Shown: positions 1-11,585, counted from the first letter of the stretch. The stretch is 64,000 nucleotides of DNA from Lactuca virosa (GCA_928212115.1 CAKMRJ010005745.1:101530959-101594958), one strand, 5' to 3'. Made by a program: numbers and translations. Notes: generated by a model not told the origin, from the letters alone.

Positions 1-453
1 ACCATTCAGTATCGTAAGCCTTCTCATTTCCTCCACTTACTCAATTAACTACGTGTCTTCACCATGATGTTCTGCACTCCCAAGCAGTTGTTTGGTGTAT
101 CGAGACGAGAATATAGATTGAGGAACGTTTAGATGCGTAATCCTCCTTATTACTTCGAAAAATTACATGTCAGTTCTAATATCGTAATTAAACGTTTAGA
201 AATCTAATCACATAAAGTTTCTAGATCCGGTCGGCAACAGACCATAGATCCAATCAGACGATAGCATCATAAAACATCACAATTCATTTAGCACATAAAA
301 GCATTTTACACATTTTCCCTAAATTAGCTAATGCTTGTGTCCATTCGGGTGTATTAACTAATATTTATTTAGACACACTCCTCACAATCATCGCTTAGCA
401 TTCTAAGTTTAAGTCTAGAAATAAATCCTTATTCCTAGTTCGCTTAAACTAAT

Positions 454-465
454 GCTCTGATACCA
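454..465 (-). other. Primer-binding site of element E (initiator tRNA-Met)
   Basis: On the minus strand this reads TGGTATCAGAGC, complementary to the 3' end of plant initiator tRNA-Met. It lies 2 bp from the LTR edge, which fixes the orientation of E and the LTR boundary at 468. Confidence 0.8.
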
Positions 466-1162
466 ACTGTGATATCCCCATTTTCACAGCCAGAAAAGAC
501 CTATTTGTTTATGCTTTATTTTGAAAATCAGAGCATCTTTTAAAGAAATATGTTGCGGAATTTGTTCCCAGAAAAACATGATAAATACGTTATCAAAGCT
601 TTTCCGAAGAAATGTATTTTTATTCATTTTCAAAACATTGGGATGTCATCGTCAATACAGAAACATAAGCATAAACAGAACTTACATTCATTTATAATAG
701 TGATCAACATCTCTTTTAAATCTCTCAGTGTAAAGTAGCTTCATATCGAGACCTGTGATACAAATAAACTTGAGTGGGTCAGGTTGGGAAACCTGGTGAG
801 TACATAGGGTTTTCAACCCACAATGATATAGTTATTATGGTTAAACATCAAACAGTTGAGAGAACCACTTCTCTAATACCTTTACAATATTATTACTCTA
901 AACATGCTACAGGCATATTCATAATATAATTTATAGAAGTCTGGATACAAACCAACTATTAAGATTTTTACAAAGTTTTATATATTACATAACTTTTCAG
1001 GAATTTATACACTAAATACAAAAGTTATAATATTATCTATTCTACATCTTCCAAAAGTATATGACTATACTGGATGTTTATCACCTGCAATAGTTCAACA
1101 CTAAGAGGGATAAGCGGGTGATGCTTAGTGAGTTCAATAACAGTTACAATATAACGCTATGA

Positions 1163-1163
1163 C

Positions 1164-1224
<61 letters not shown>
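1163..1224. repeat. (TA)n microsatellite inside LTR E
   Basis: An almost pure alternating TA run of about 60 bp. Confidence 0.95.
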
Positions 1225-1226
<2 letters not shown>

Positions 1227-1446
1227 CAGAAACAAAGAGGGACAAAGAACAACAAAGGCATATGTGTATCATATGTCAGGCTTTCCATATCAACCAACGA
1301 TTTGATTCAAAGATTTACAACCAATGAGATACATCAATTTCAACATGATATACATCAATAAGACTTCAGCCCAAGTGGCACAGAAAATACAATTTTGGAT
1401 TATCATTTTGCTAGAATATACATACTTTTAGCCCTACATAGCCCTA

Positions 1447-1660
1447 TGCCAATACCAGAAGTTATACGAGTCATGCTCTACATGGTCAAAGGCACAAAGC
1501 CAATACCAGAAATGATACGAGACATGCTCTACATGGAGAAAGGCATAAATCCGATACCAGAATAATATGAGACATGATCTACATGGCCAAAGGCTCAAAG
1601 CCAATACCAGAAGTTATACGACTTATGCTCTACATGATCAATGGTATAAAACCAGAATAA
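1447..1660. repeat. Minisatellite in LTR E, about four copies of 50-54 bp
   Basis: The core CCAATACCAGAA followed by TACGAG and then TGCTCTACATGG recurs starting near 1448, 1500, 1553 and 1601, with point differences and small indels. Confidence 0.85.
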
Positions 1661-2013
1661 CTCAGGAAAGCACATTGAACATATAACACATAACATACAA
1701 TTGTCACTATATTGAACTCACTGTGAAATAACCGAATGATAAAATGATAATTTGGGCAGCACTTCGTGTCTAAAAATGACTTTTTTTTGATGAAACTGGG
1801 GGTTTTTTGTTGAAAACCGGGCCTTGCGTGGGCAAAGTTTCAACTTGAAAAGATTATTTTCTTAGATTTTCAGTGCGTCGGGACTTGCTTCGGGAGTTGG
1901 GGTGATTTCCTACGCTTCAAGGGGGGGGGGAGGGGGGTGTTACCTTAATTTAAGAGAGATTAGAGGGTGAAAGATATGTGAAATTGTAACCTAAATTCGG
2001 AGAACCTCGCTTT

Positions 2014-2236
2014 CTATTTATAGTACCCGAAGTTTAGCATTACGCTGGGCGTAAATTTTCAGTACGCGGGGCGTACTGCGTAGCAGCGCTCTACGTTGAG
2101 CGTAAACTTAATACGTGGCATGTAGTGATGCATGGCATCTGTTTGGTTCCCGGGTCTCGGACGTGTAGAACTGGTATTATACGTGTCTTTCGTCCGCAGT
2201 ACGTTGGGCGTACGTCCGATGTACGCTGGACGTATG
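2014..2236 (-). promoter_or_regulatory. Predicted LTR E core promoter: TATA box plus CpG palindromes
   Basis: CTATTTATAG at 2014-2023 is a TATA box on the minus strand. Directly upstream in sense direction lie five copies of an inverted repeat of the form TACGC-NNN-GCGTA, at 2041-2053, 2062-2076, about 2092-2104, 2199-2213 and 2222-2236. The first starts 18 bp from the TATA box. No transcript evidence is available. Confidence 0.6.
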
Positions 2237-3224
2237 GTTTTGGTCCGACCTCGAAGTTTGTGCCTAAAACTTCAAAAATTCATATCTTTTGCATACGGGC
2301 TCCGTTTTTGACGTTATTTATATCCACGCATAGGTGAAATTATACTCTACAACTTTCATTTAGACTCCGTCGGCTAATTTTGACTTCATTTTTAATAATA
2401 TATTTTTAACAGGCCGGGACTAGAAAAGTCCGTTAAAAATTCATAACTTCTTTATCCGACATCCGTTTTCGTCTGTCTTTTTACCGTTGAACTACAACCG
2501 ACAAGATCTTCGATTCTCGTTTAGATTGTGTCGGCTGAAAATCGCTCGATCTATAATTTGAATTTCGAGCTGTACACTGCTATGCCGAATCTTAGAAAAA
2601 TCATAACTTCCTCATTCGAAGTCGGATTTGGACGTTCTTTTTATGAATGTTCTCGATTTAATGGATACTACGACTTTCATTTAGATTACTAAAGCTAAAA
2701 AGTAGTTTATCGTAAACTCACTTTTTACGTCATACGGCGCCGTGCCGGTTCTGTCACGAAACTTCAATAAGTCATAACTTCTTCGTTATAACTCGGATTT
2801 CGATGAGGTTTTCGCCTAAACGTTTCTAACGAGATAATTTACAACTTTCAATTTAACATGTATGTTAATTTCGATAATTGACTATTTGATCAGAATCCCA
2901 TAAGGCTTCCCATCACTTTCTGAATGATTCTAAACATAGGTTTACTTCAAATCACATAAAACTATCTTGTTAGAACACAACGCTCAAAATTATAAATTAT
3001 ATATTAATATTAACTTTTAAGCTATCAAGCTTACAAAACATGATAATTATACATGGTTATTAACGTGTATGTTATAACAGTCAACCCAACTACCCATCCC
3101 CATTATCTTCTTCACTCTTAAGGATCTACCCTAAGAATCAACTATTCTTCATTCATTCATTCATAAGGATTGTCCTAAGGAATAGGTACGAAGTCCATCA
3201 TTGCCAATGACACAGTTGTCAATG

Positions 3225-3540
3225 TTATCTATTAAGCCCAGGTGCCAATATTACCATTTAGGCACAGCTGCCAGAATTGTGACATTCTCTATGAGGCGCA
3301 GCTGCCGATATTATCCTTTAAGCGCAACTGCCAGGGTTGTGATGTTCTCTATTAGGCGCAACTGCCAATACAATTGTTAGAGCGCAACTGCTAGGATGTT
3401 TAGAGTACATCGTAGATCAAAAACATCTACAGGTTGTGGCACAACTGCTAATGCTCATCTATAGGGTTCTAAGTCCATTGCTGCCAATGTTCACATATAG
3501 GGCACTATGTCCATACTGCCAATGTTCTTCTGTATCAGCT
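3225..3540. repeat. Minisatellite in LTR F, GCGCAACTGCCA-type units
   Basis: Units of roughly 50-60 bp recur with the core GGCGCARCTGCC and variants, each followed by TATT, TTCTC or a similar spacer. The last copies are more diverged. Confidence 0.75.
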
Positions 3541-4346
3541 TTCATCCCTCATCATTTATCTACCCATGTTTTACCCAACATATTTTGTAGATATAAAATA
3601 CATATACAGTTTAAATCATTTAAAACATGTATAAAATCGTTCATCCAGCACAATAGCAAGTATACAGATAATATGCACACATAACACGTAATTTATATAA
3701 AATGCTTCATATCTATGTGTAAGATGAAAGTAACTATGCACTCACTTGTTAAAGTGACGACTCGAAATTCGGGCAGCGCTCCGCTTCTTAACAATATGAT
3801 TTCCTTCGACGAAACCTAGTATTATTACCACTAGATTTTAGTCTAATATATATTGCGACTAGTTATTAGTCTAGATTCATGATTAACTCAAAGTCTACTT
3901 TCTTGATCTATCAAGTAAGGAACAACCAGGTAGGATCATATCGGAGGTAGGGTCCGTTTGGTATACGAAGTATACTGTTTGGAAATCCCACTTTAAACAC
4001 CTTACTAAATCGTAGCCTAGACATCATCCCCGTAAGTAGATCAATCAGTATAACGACTTGGAATAACTGGTAAATCTTGTTTATAGGTTCATAATAATGA
4101 TAATGAACATAAACCTAAGTTATACTTAAAGTAGGGTAAGCATAACTCACTTACTAGGGGGTTTGGTTAGGATCCGGGCTCTGCGGGGCGCAACTTCTGA
4201 GCCGAAAGCTCTTCTTCTCAGAGCCTCCTGGCGCTCCGCGACTCGCCTCTAGCACTTAGAAGTTTTTAGGGAAGGGGGGAGAGGGTTTGGGGGTAATAGG
4301 AGAGAAAGATTATGAAAGGTGTGTGTTTTGGGGGCGATTTACGCCT

Positions 4347-4405
4347 CTATTTATAGGCTGTCTTGGCCGATTCATGTCGTGAAAAAGGGTGCTCACGTCG
4401 TGAGC
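4347..4405 (-). promoter_or_regulatory. Predicted LTR F core promoter: TATA box plus palindromes
   Basis: CTATTTATAG at 4347-4356 is the minus-strand TATA box. Upstream in sense are TTCATGTCGTGAA (4371-4383) and GCTCACGTCGTGAGC (4391-4405). The first palindrome starts 15 bp from the TATA box. A further inverted pair GTCTGG/CCAGAC flanks about 4427-4453. Confidence 0.55.
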
Positions 4406-6299
4406 CTTGCGTAGGCTCCAAGGCGAAGTCTGGTGCTGACACGTGGCGCCAGACGCAGGTAAAACAACCAATCTTTAAAAATTCACAACTTTCGCATACA
4501 AACTCCGTTTTTGACGTTCTTTATATCCACGCGTAGGTAAAGACAGAATCTACAACTTTCCATTTGACTCCATTGGCTAATTCTTGACCGATTTTAATAT
4601 TAACAGTATGAGAAGATTACACTATTAAATGACCGTGTAAAATTCATAACTTCTACATACGAACTCCGTTTTCGTCTGTCTTTTTATCGTTGAGCTCCTA
4701 TTAATGAGATCTTCAATTCTCATTTAGGTTGCATTGGCCATAAATGGGTGATCTAAAATTCGAATTTTGGGCTGTACACTGCTTTGCTTAATCATAGAAA
4801 AATCATAACTTCCTCATACGAAGTTAGATTTGGGGCGTTCTTTTTATGCACTCTCTCGATTCGACGTATAATACAACTTTCATTTAGATCTCTAAGGCTA
4901 AAAAGTAGTTTATCAAAAATTCACTTTTTACGTTACGCGGTGCCGTGCCGGTTTTGCCGTAAAACTTCGATGGGCCATAACTTCTTCGTTATAATATGGA
5001 TTTTGGCGTTCTTTATATGTACAGAAACCTTGTGACATATACTATAACTTGGTTAAGATTATTCATTCAAAATAAAAAACTAATTTTTGACGGTTATTGT
5101 CTCTAATTTGACTAGCCCGAATCTGCAGGCGTTACACTACACGTTAAAGGTTCGGATCTCTCTCTCCCCATATCTCTCTCTCACACTCAAAAGGCACACA
5201 CTACTCATTTTAACTCACTCTTCACTCCACCTCTTTACATCCTTCAAGAACAAGTTTTTCTCTCAAAAACAATCTAAAAACCCCTTCAAAAACAGCCCTT
5301 GACCACAAAATTTTGAATCTTCAAGTGTGTTTCTTTATAGAAAAAATCGAAGTCAAGGTATGAATTCACAATTATCTTTTATGATTTTTACCACTCTTGC
5401 TTCAAAACATATTTCATTTCATCTCATTTTCGGATTCTATGCCTCTACGATGGCTAGAATCTTCTTTTCTATCTTAATGTTTGTAGATTTTCACCATCAC
5501 ATGTTGCATGTATTAGAAATGGTTAAAATCTATGATCAAACCTTTGTTAAGACAATGATTTAAGCCATGTATGTACATATTACTTCAAAAACCGACTTCT
5601 ACTTCTTCATCTTCTTCAAACTTGCTTTATTTTGGTTAAAATGGTTTTATAACATCATGGATGTGTTTTAACACCATGCATGTATGATAAAAAAGGTTGC
5701 ATGTTCATGATCTTAGTGCAAAATCGATATTAAGGATCTCTGGAAACATGACTAGAACATGAATTTATCATGATATCTTTAAAATATTTCAAAGGATTTA
5801 CTCAAAGTAATGATGAAAACTCACTTTTCTAACCAATCATCATGTATGCAATCTGCCAGATTTATTTACCTGACTTTGAACTGCCATATCTCACTCATTT
5901 CTTGACTAAAATTCGAGATTCTTTTCTGAAATATAATATAGTGAGTTAGCTTTGAAACCCATCTGGCTTCACTGAAAAATTCCAATATTTTAATTTTCAA
6001 CAACTTTTACAAAACTGTTGCTCAAACAGCATCTTTTTGTGAATATTAGTTTTGTATTGCATGTTCAAAGGACTTATTCCTCACTAAAAATCTAGGAAAA
6101 ATTAATTTGAGCACTTAAGATCATATATTAAGAGAGACAAAAAGATCTTGATTCAAAAGTCTTTGGAACATGTTGCACAAATTCTCAAAGTGACATCAAA
6201 AACCTTTACCAAAATCACAAGAACCAAATTTTCTCAATAATATATTGAGCCTTTAAGCATGTTTTTCGACATCCAAAATAAGAAAACGATTTTTCACTG

Positions 6300-7165
6300 T
6301 TATTAAATTGTATGTAGATGCATTCTGAAAATTTTCCAGCTCCAAATATATTTTCTTTATTTTTACATCAAAATAATAAGAAAATAGAGTGTTAAAGAAT
6401 ATAAAATACTTTTGTTGGTTAATAAATTCTGGTAAATTCTGTGTATCACCTATGCACTGCATAACGACTTTTCATGAAGTTGTATGTACTTCTAAGGTTG
6501 TTTTCTGTTGAATTTTAGTTTATTTTTGTTGAAGGGAAATAAATATCAAAATACAGTTATGAATGTCCAAAGCCGTATTTCATAATTTCCGCATCTTCTA
6601 GACATCATAAAGACTCCATGAAAGACTTTACAGATTGTTCCAAGATAATTTCTTATTTTTCGTGATTTAATGAATGGTTAAAGGGATTAAATTGATGAAA
6701 AATAGCTGCACTTATCCAAAAATTATGAAACTTCATCAGAATATCGTGTATTAGATATAAACGATGAAAAAAATTTAGTGAATTTTACGTACTGTTATTA
6801 ATTTTCACGAATTAATAATTATTTAAACGAATAAAACAAAGAAAAATAGTTAAACTGTTTGAAAACCAGCTTTTATATTTTTTCCAGCTTATGTATGTTA
6901 ATTAATTGTGGCACAAAATGTTTGGAGAATTTTATAAACTTATTCCTATTTATTTTGATTTTTGCTATAATAAATACACAAAAATCATAAAATCGGGTTA
7001 AATTGTTTGAAAATCAATTTGAATATTTTTTCCAGTTTATATACATTGTCTAATAGTTTTACAAAAAGATTGGGAATTTTTATTAACATTTTATTATTTT
7101 TCACGATTTCATGATGTTTTCAAGGAATTAAATGGTGGAAAAATAGTTAAGAATATTTAAAAATC
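6300..7165. repeat. AT-rich degenerate tandem modules (about 150 bp) in region G
   Basis: A recurring series can be read at least three times (about 6640-6780, 6800-6930, 6950-7080, with a partial copy after 7090): words like TTCACGATTT, GAATTAAAT, GAAAAATAGTTAA, TTTGAAAA, ATATTTTTTCCAG and TTTGGGAATTTTTA. The copies are strongly diverged. Confidence 0.5.
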
Positions 7166-7944
7166 ATGAAAAATTATAAGAGGGTTCTAAATTATAGTTA
7201 GAACTGAAATGTAAAGTTTGGAAATTTTTAGAACTGATTTGATTTAGTTTTGTATTTTTAGTTTGTAAAGCCCTTCCAAAAGTGCTAAAATGCATTTTAA
7301 ACAATAACACAAAAAGGAATTTGTCACTTGCTAATGTTAATAAGTCAATTGGTATATCATATATGGAAATCTGACATTTCAAAAAAGTATTTGCAACTAA
7401 TACAAAACCTAATTTTGACACAATATTGAAATAATTATGTTGTAGAAATTAAGTATACAAGAGTTAGATTTTTTATTAGAGACTCATTAGTGTGTAACAT
7501 CGTGTAGGAATCGGTAGTGGTACAAATGGAACTTAGTTCAAAGCATCATTTGCGTCATCTCAAAGCATTGTGAGTATTCACCACTCTCCCTATTTTCGAT
7601 TTTTTATGTTTTGGGGTGGAAAAGTATGTCTGAAAAACTGTTTATTGTTCGTTGTATTTAAATTGATTTGTATCAAACATGATTGCTATATTTTGCTATG
7701 TATATCTATGCAACTTGAAACATGAGGCCTTATCATCATAAGCCCCTCCCTTACACTTTACTCCAACCATTAACTCATTGAGCCAATGGTTATTATGGAT
7801 AGCGCTATTAGGAATTGACAACTCCTCACTCACTCGATTGCATGAGTGCATGATACCATATTAATCTATGGAACAATAAGCATAGATCTCGATAGGTCAT
7901 CAGTCATATGCTTGGTTGTGAACTCATTTTTTGCTCATATACAT

Positions 7945-8125
7945 ACAAACTTGTTTACTTATTATAGCAATAAACTTTGTTTCTCATTGTAGCAACGAAC
8001 TTTTATTACTGGAAACTTATATACTTGTCTTAGCAATGAAACTATTTGCTCCTTGTAGCAACGAACTTGATTGCTCATTATAACAATGAAACTTGTTACT
8101 CGTTTTAATAACGAACCTTATTTCA
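7945..8125. repeat. Minisatellite in region G, about 40-bp units
   Basis: Units built on GTAGCAACGAACTT alternating with ATAGCAATGAAACTT are repeated four to five times with drift. Confidence 0.75.
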
Positions 8126-8527
8126 CATGAGAATATGAACGTTACATCTCATTTGCGTAACACACTTTATTCATCATGATGCCAATGAACTTTGTTTATG
8201 CAAACTTATTTACTCATTTTAGAAATGTACTTTTATTTATGGAAACTACTATCAACACTTTGATTACGATTCATGAAACCAATATTATTTTTAACTTGTG
8301 AACTCACCAACTATTTCGGTAGTTGACCGCTCATTTTACATGCTTTTTCAGGAATAATCTAGTAAGAGGCACCTAGAGACACATCACTTGTAGGAGCATT
8401 TGCATGTGTTGTATTTCAAATACATTGTAATTTATTTTGAAAAGTTGTTCAAAATCGTTGTAAATTGTAATGTTTTTAATACGATGGTTGGTGTTCTCGT
8501 TATCTTTTGCTATGAAACCCTTTGAAC

Positions 8528-8565
8528 TGTCATGCCCCGTATTTCCGCTTTAGCGGGGTGTGACA
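8528..8565. repeat. Terminal hairpin of LTR G
   Basis: TGTCATGCCCCG and CGGGGTGTGACA form 12-bp arms with one mismatch around a 14-base loop, ending exactly at the LTR edge. LTR C also has a C5/G5 hairpin potential at the equivalent end. Confidence 0.75.
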
Positions 8566-9849
8566 TCCTAAGAGAAGAGGCTTCCAGAGGTTGATGGATT
8601 AAATCTGACCCCTACATGACCTCTTGAGGCTTAAAGTTGCAAACTTTAATGGCCACCATGTCCCATTCATGCAATATGTCCATTATGAAGCCAAAAATGA
8701 ACCTTAGAGCGTGTTTCTAGCATGCATGGACGTAAAGTTGGAAACTTTACGTGATTTTCCCACCTTGGGACATTAGATCTGTATTTTGGAACATTGTGGT
8801 GGAAGTTAGGGGCTTAATGAGTCAAGACCCTCTTTAAAGAATCAGGGTTTGGGGTTTTAAGCCTTATGGTTGGTTCTTAAGGGTAAAGTTGGAAACTTTA
8901 CCCTTCTAGTCAACATTATGGAAGGGATCTGAGGTTTGGAGTCCTTGGATTCAAGAAAAATGGCTTAATGCATTAAGTGAGTTGGCAGACTAGAGAACTC
9001 GACGAGTTCGTAGGGGAAATCGGCGAGTTGGTTCGGGGTTTTCACGATTTTGTTGGAAAAAGGGTGAAACTCGACGTGCTAGATCACGATAATGTGATTA
9101 TGCCTTTTAGGGGAGCTCGACGAGTATGGTCAACTCGGAGTGTTGACTTTGACTTTGAGTATGAGCAAGGTTGACTCTTAGGGTTTGAAGCTTTGTGTTG
9201 AATCTAAGAAGTTGCTTATGTTTAGGGACTGAGTGGAGCTGATACTCGGAGCCAGGACCTATTCAACTACTGTCAGTATTTGAGGTGAGTCTTCTCGCTA
9301 CACTCATGCGTCGAAGGCACCAAGGCTCGCTCATTATTTGATATGATATGTTTGTATTGTATGGGAAATGGTATGTTATTTGATTTATGTAAGGGCTTAT
9401 GTGAAGACCATGGAGGTAACCCATGGAACTTGTCAAGACCATGGGGGGAGCCCATGACATGAGAATATAAGACAATGGGGGAAGCCCATGACATGAGAAT
9501 ATAAGACCATGGGGGTAGCCCATGGCATTCAATTGAAGACCATGAAGGGAGTTCATGGCAAATTGTATGTATATGTATGAGCATGACATTTTGTTATTAT
9601 TTGATTTGTGTTATTGGAAAACTCATTAAACTTGTGCTTATAGTTTACTTGTAGGTTTCAGGTACATCTATTGATAAGGGCAAGGGCCGACTTGATGACG
9701 AGGCATGCATTCTCCGGTGTTTTTACATTTAGCTCTTTGTACTCTGAATTTTCAAAATAACATGGATATGTATTGGGATTTTTATATTTACTATGGTTGA
9801 GGTTATGAAAATAAAATTTTAAAATTTTTATGAAAATCGGGCTGTTACA
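8566..9849 (+). repeat. Left LTR of element D, 5' truncated
   Basis: It matches 15358-16592 of the right LTR nearly end to end and stops at GGGCTGTTACA, just before the primer site. The first ~500 bp of the LTR, including TATA box and palindromes, are absent at this end. The GACCATGGGGG/AGCCCATGG array has about five units here and three in the right LTR. Confidence 0.85.
9405..9572. repeat. Palindromic minisatellite in left LTR of D
   Basis: About five units of roughly 33-38 bp built on AGACCATGGGGG and AGCCCATGRCA. Each unit is partly self-complementary (CCATGGG...CCCATGG). The right LTR has the same array at 16217-16302 with three units. Confidence 0.85.
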
Positions 9850-9852
9850 GGT

Positions 9853-9865
9853 TGGTATCAGAGCC
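9853..9865 (+). other. Primer-binding site of element D (initiator tRNA-Met)
   Basis: TGGTATCAGAGCC starts 3 bp after the LTR end, so D is on the plus strand. Confidence 0.85.
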
Positions 9866-10560
9866 TTGGTTTGAGAGAGTCGGACACACTTCTGGGTGTG
9901 TCAGAAGCCAAACTGAGGGAATGGTAACCATTGATTTTCAAAAAGAAACCAAAGTTTAATATCTTGAAAACAACTCTTATAAGAAAAGGGGAGAATGCAA
10001 TGCATGTAATCGGCCGAGCTCAAGTAAGTATTCTTAATGTTTTAGTCATGCTATTACATATATGGTAATATGCTTGAATGGATTATTTGCTAAGTGTGTG
10101 CTTTCAAAGTTGTACATGTTTAGTATTGCATAGTCCTAGAATGAGGGAGTCTGCCTTATTCTTGTTCGTTGTTTGGTTGTGGTTTAGGGTAAAAGCTTTA
10201 TTTGACAGTCTATGTGATTCTCTTGGTGTATAACTTGCATGCATAGGGCAACCTATTATGATTAATCTGGATTTTTGGTTTTGTGAGGGTTGAGAATCCT
10301 AGGGCAGACTAGGATTAAAGTCAGTGTTGAGTTTATGAGTTATGATTTGTGATTAGGTGATTTAGGGATATCAGGTATGGCTTTAGGGAAGCTACAGGTA
10401 GGTGTGAAAGGTAGTATTGGGCCTGTACTACTGAAAGCACAGGACTTGTACCCGAAGCAATGATAGGCATGGTAGCTCTTAGGAGAATGGTGTGGAGGAA
10501 TTCCTTTCGATTTCCTTATCTTGGTTATTTGTGATATTTTTAGTTGAGGATGGTGATGAT
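9866..10560 (+). other. Untranslated leader of element D
   Basis: About 700 bp without a sustained reading frame between primer site and gag. Nothing else is recognisable in it. Confidence 0.6.
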
Positions 10561-11521
10561 CATGCGAGGTTAAGGATCAGGATCTGGATCAGGTTCGGGG
10601 TCCGGTGCAGAGCCCATTGATGAGAGGTTGCACGATCTTATAGCAACCAAGGTTACTCATGGCATCCTTGACGCTACCCCGGTGATTTTCGATACCGTCA
10701 AGGAGGGCATCATGGAGAATGCCCAGCATACGAGTTCTTGCCCCGATACGGCCAAGGTGGGGTTCGCATCATGTATGCTGAGGGATCGGGCACGAGACTG
10801 GTGGGAGGAGGTGACTCATGAGGTGGGATCAGCCGGGAGCTTGCACCACCCATTGAGGTACAACGTTTGGTGAGAGAGTTCCAGGATTTACAACAGACTA
10901 CCAAGAGTGTGGCGGAGATCACCGCCAAGTTTCGAGAGAGGGTACTTTTGGTTCTACAGTACGTTGTGGATGAGGAGATGAAGAAGACTAGGTATCGTTC
11001 CATGCTTAGAGATGATATTCGTGATTTTGTGAGTTTTTCAGGATGCGAGACTCTGAATGAGATGGTGGAGAAGGCCCGGGAACGGGAGATTGAGTTGGAG
11101 CTCTACACGAAGCAGAAGCCGGAGCAGGTTCAGGTAGCAGTAGGTCAGGCCAAGAATCCTAAGACCTCCGATCCTCCCAGCAGGGGCCAGCAGGGCCGTG
11201 GCCGTTGTGCCAAGTGTGGTAAGCCGCACATTGGAGCCTGCCGACCAGCGGGCTCAGGATGTTATGCTTATGTCCAGTAGGGTCACATGAGCCAGGATTG
11301 CCCCAAGAAGGGCTTTATTTGTTTCCACTGCAACCAGACCGGTCATAAGAAGGCCGACTGTCCGAGGTTGGTTAGGGGAGGAGGAGAAATGGCGGCGCCT
11401 GCGCCCGCCATGATGAGGATTACAGATGGCCGCCCGATCAAGGCGGAGGCTCCTGCGGTAAAGAGCCGCGCATTTCAGCTGACTACTGAGGAGGACCGAG
11501 CAGCGCTAGACGTCGTGAATG
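10561..11521 (+). pseudogene. gag of element D, broken
   Basis: Gag is the structural protein that packages element RNA. The frame opens after a Gly/Ser-rich stretch near 10580 and continues as ERLHDLIATKV. It then shows the DRARDWWEEV signature of chromovirus gag (about 10785-10815) and, in another frame, the segment with EITAKFRER and EEMKKTRYRSML (10867-11280). A segment before the second part is missing, with a frame change near 10855. Two zinc knuckles follow. In the second-last one a cysteine is replaced by Tyr and a TAG stop (11278-11280) sits just before Gly-His. The last, CFHCNQTGHKKADC (about 11311-11355), is intact. The frame then runs into a 64-bp intron-like segment. Confidence 0.8.
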
Positions 11522-11585
11522 GTATGTGTTTTCTTCTGGCTTGTTTATTTCATTATTATGATTATGTTATTTTGATATTGTATAG
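11522..11585 (+). other. Apparent 64-bp spliceosomal intron between gag and protease of D
   Basis: The segment begins GTATGT and ends TTGTATAG, is T-rich, and interrupts a codon. Removing it joins AAT-G to GG-ACC and puts the gag frame directly in frame with the protease frame that continues through 11594-11908. Left in place it shifts the frame by one. Element C has no such segment at the same junction. Splicing is inferred from sequence only. Confidence 0.6.

Larger units (their letters stand above)
1..3079 (-). mobile_element. Element E: right end of a minus-oriented LTR retrotransposon (Gypsy-like)
   Basis: Bases 1-453 are the untranslated leader of the element, read on the minus strand. 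A primer-binding site lies at 454-465 and the 5' LTR at 468-3079. The rest of the element, including any gag-pol, is left of the window. The assignment to Gypsy rests on LTR size and internal organisation, which match element C (a proven Gypsy element), and not on coding sequence. The LTR appears inserted into another LTR (F), which begins directly at 3080. Confidence 0.65.
468..3079 (-). repeat. LTR of element E (about 2.6 kb)
   Basis: On the plus strand it starts TGTGATATCCCC next to the primer site and ends GTTATAACA, giving TG...CA ends. In sense order (minus strand) it holds four degenerate modules of about 160 bp (2250-2880), CpG palindromes (2041-2236), a TATA box (2014-2023), a four-copy minisatellite (1447-1660) and a TA tract. 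The outer boundary at 3079 is less certain because the other LTR copy is outside the window. Confidence 0.6.
3080..5136 (-). mobile_element. Element F: partial minus-oriented Gypsy-like LTR
   Basis: The right edge GCGTTACA at 5136 is a typical LTR terminus (sense TGTAACGCC). The order of parts matches LTRs C and E: ~160-bp modules with the recurring ATAACTTC/CGTTCTTT words (about 4470-5080), CpG palindromes (4371-4405), a TATA box (4347-4356) and a minisatellite (about 3225-3540). The expected TGTCACACCCC-like edge is missing on the left, where E begins, so F is probably interrupted by E. No coding sequence of F is in the window. Confidence 0.55.
5137..8565 (+). mobile_element. Region G: right part of a plus-oriented LTR, interrupted on its left by F
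   Basis: The right edge GGGGTGTGACA (8555-8565) is the same type of LTR 3' terminus that element C shows next to its primer site. Upstream lie the words GTGAACTCACCAAC (about 8294) and a minisatellite (about 7945-8125), in the same order as in LTR C. No primer site follows, so this is the right-hand LTR. The left part is CT-rich (5155-5280) and then strongly AT-rich with no gene I can recognise. The short open frames here are not supported as genes. Confidence 0.45.

Noticed and set aside
1447..1660. CRISPR-like array
   Set aside because: Unit spacing is regular but spacers are also similar; this is a minisatellite in an LTR of a plant element.
5087..5563. Possible gene start with CT-rich leader near 5150-5350
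   Set aside because: Open frames are short and unrelated to known proteins; the stretch fits the transcribed part of an LTR.
9263..9589. Minus-strand ORFs over the GACCATGGGGG array
   Set aside because: They are open only because the array repeats; they lie inside LTR D.
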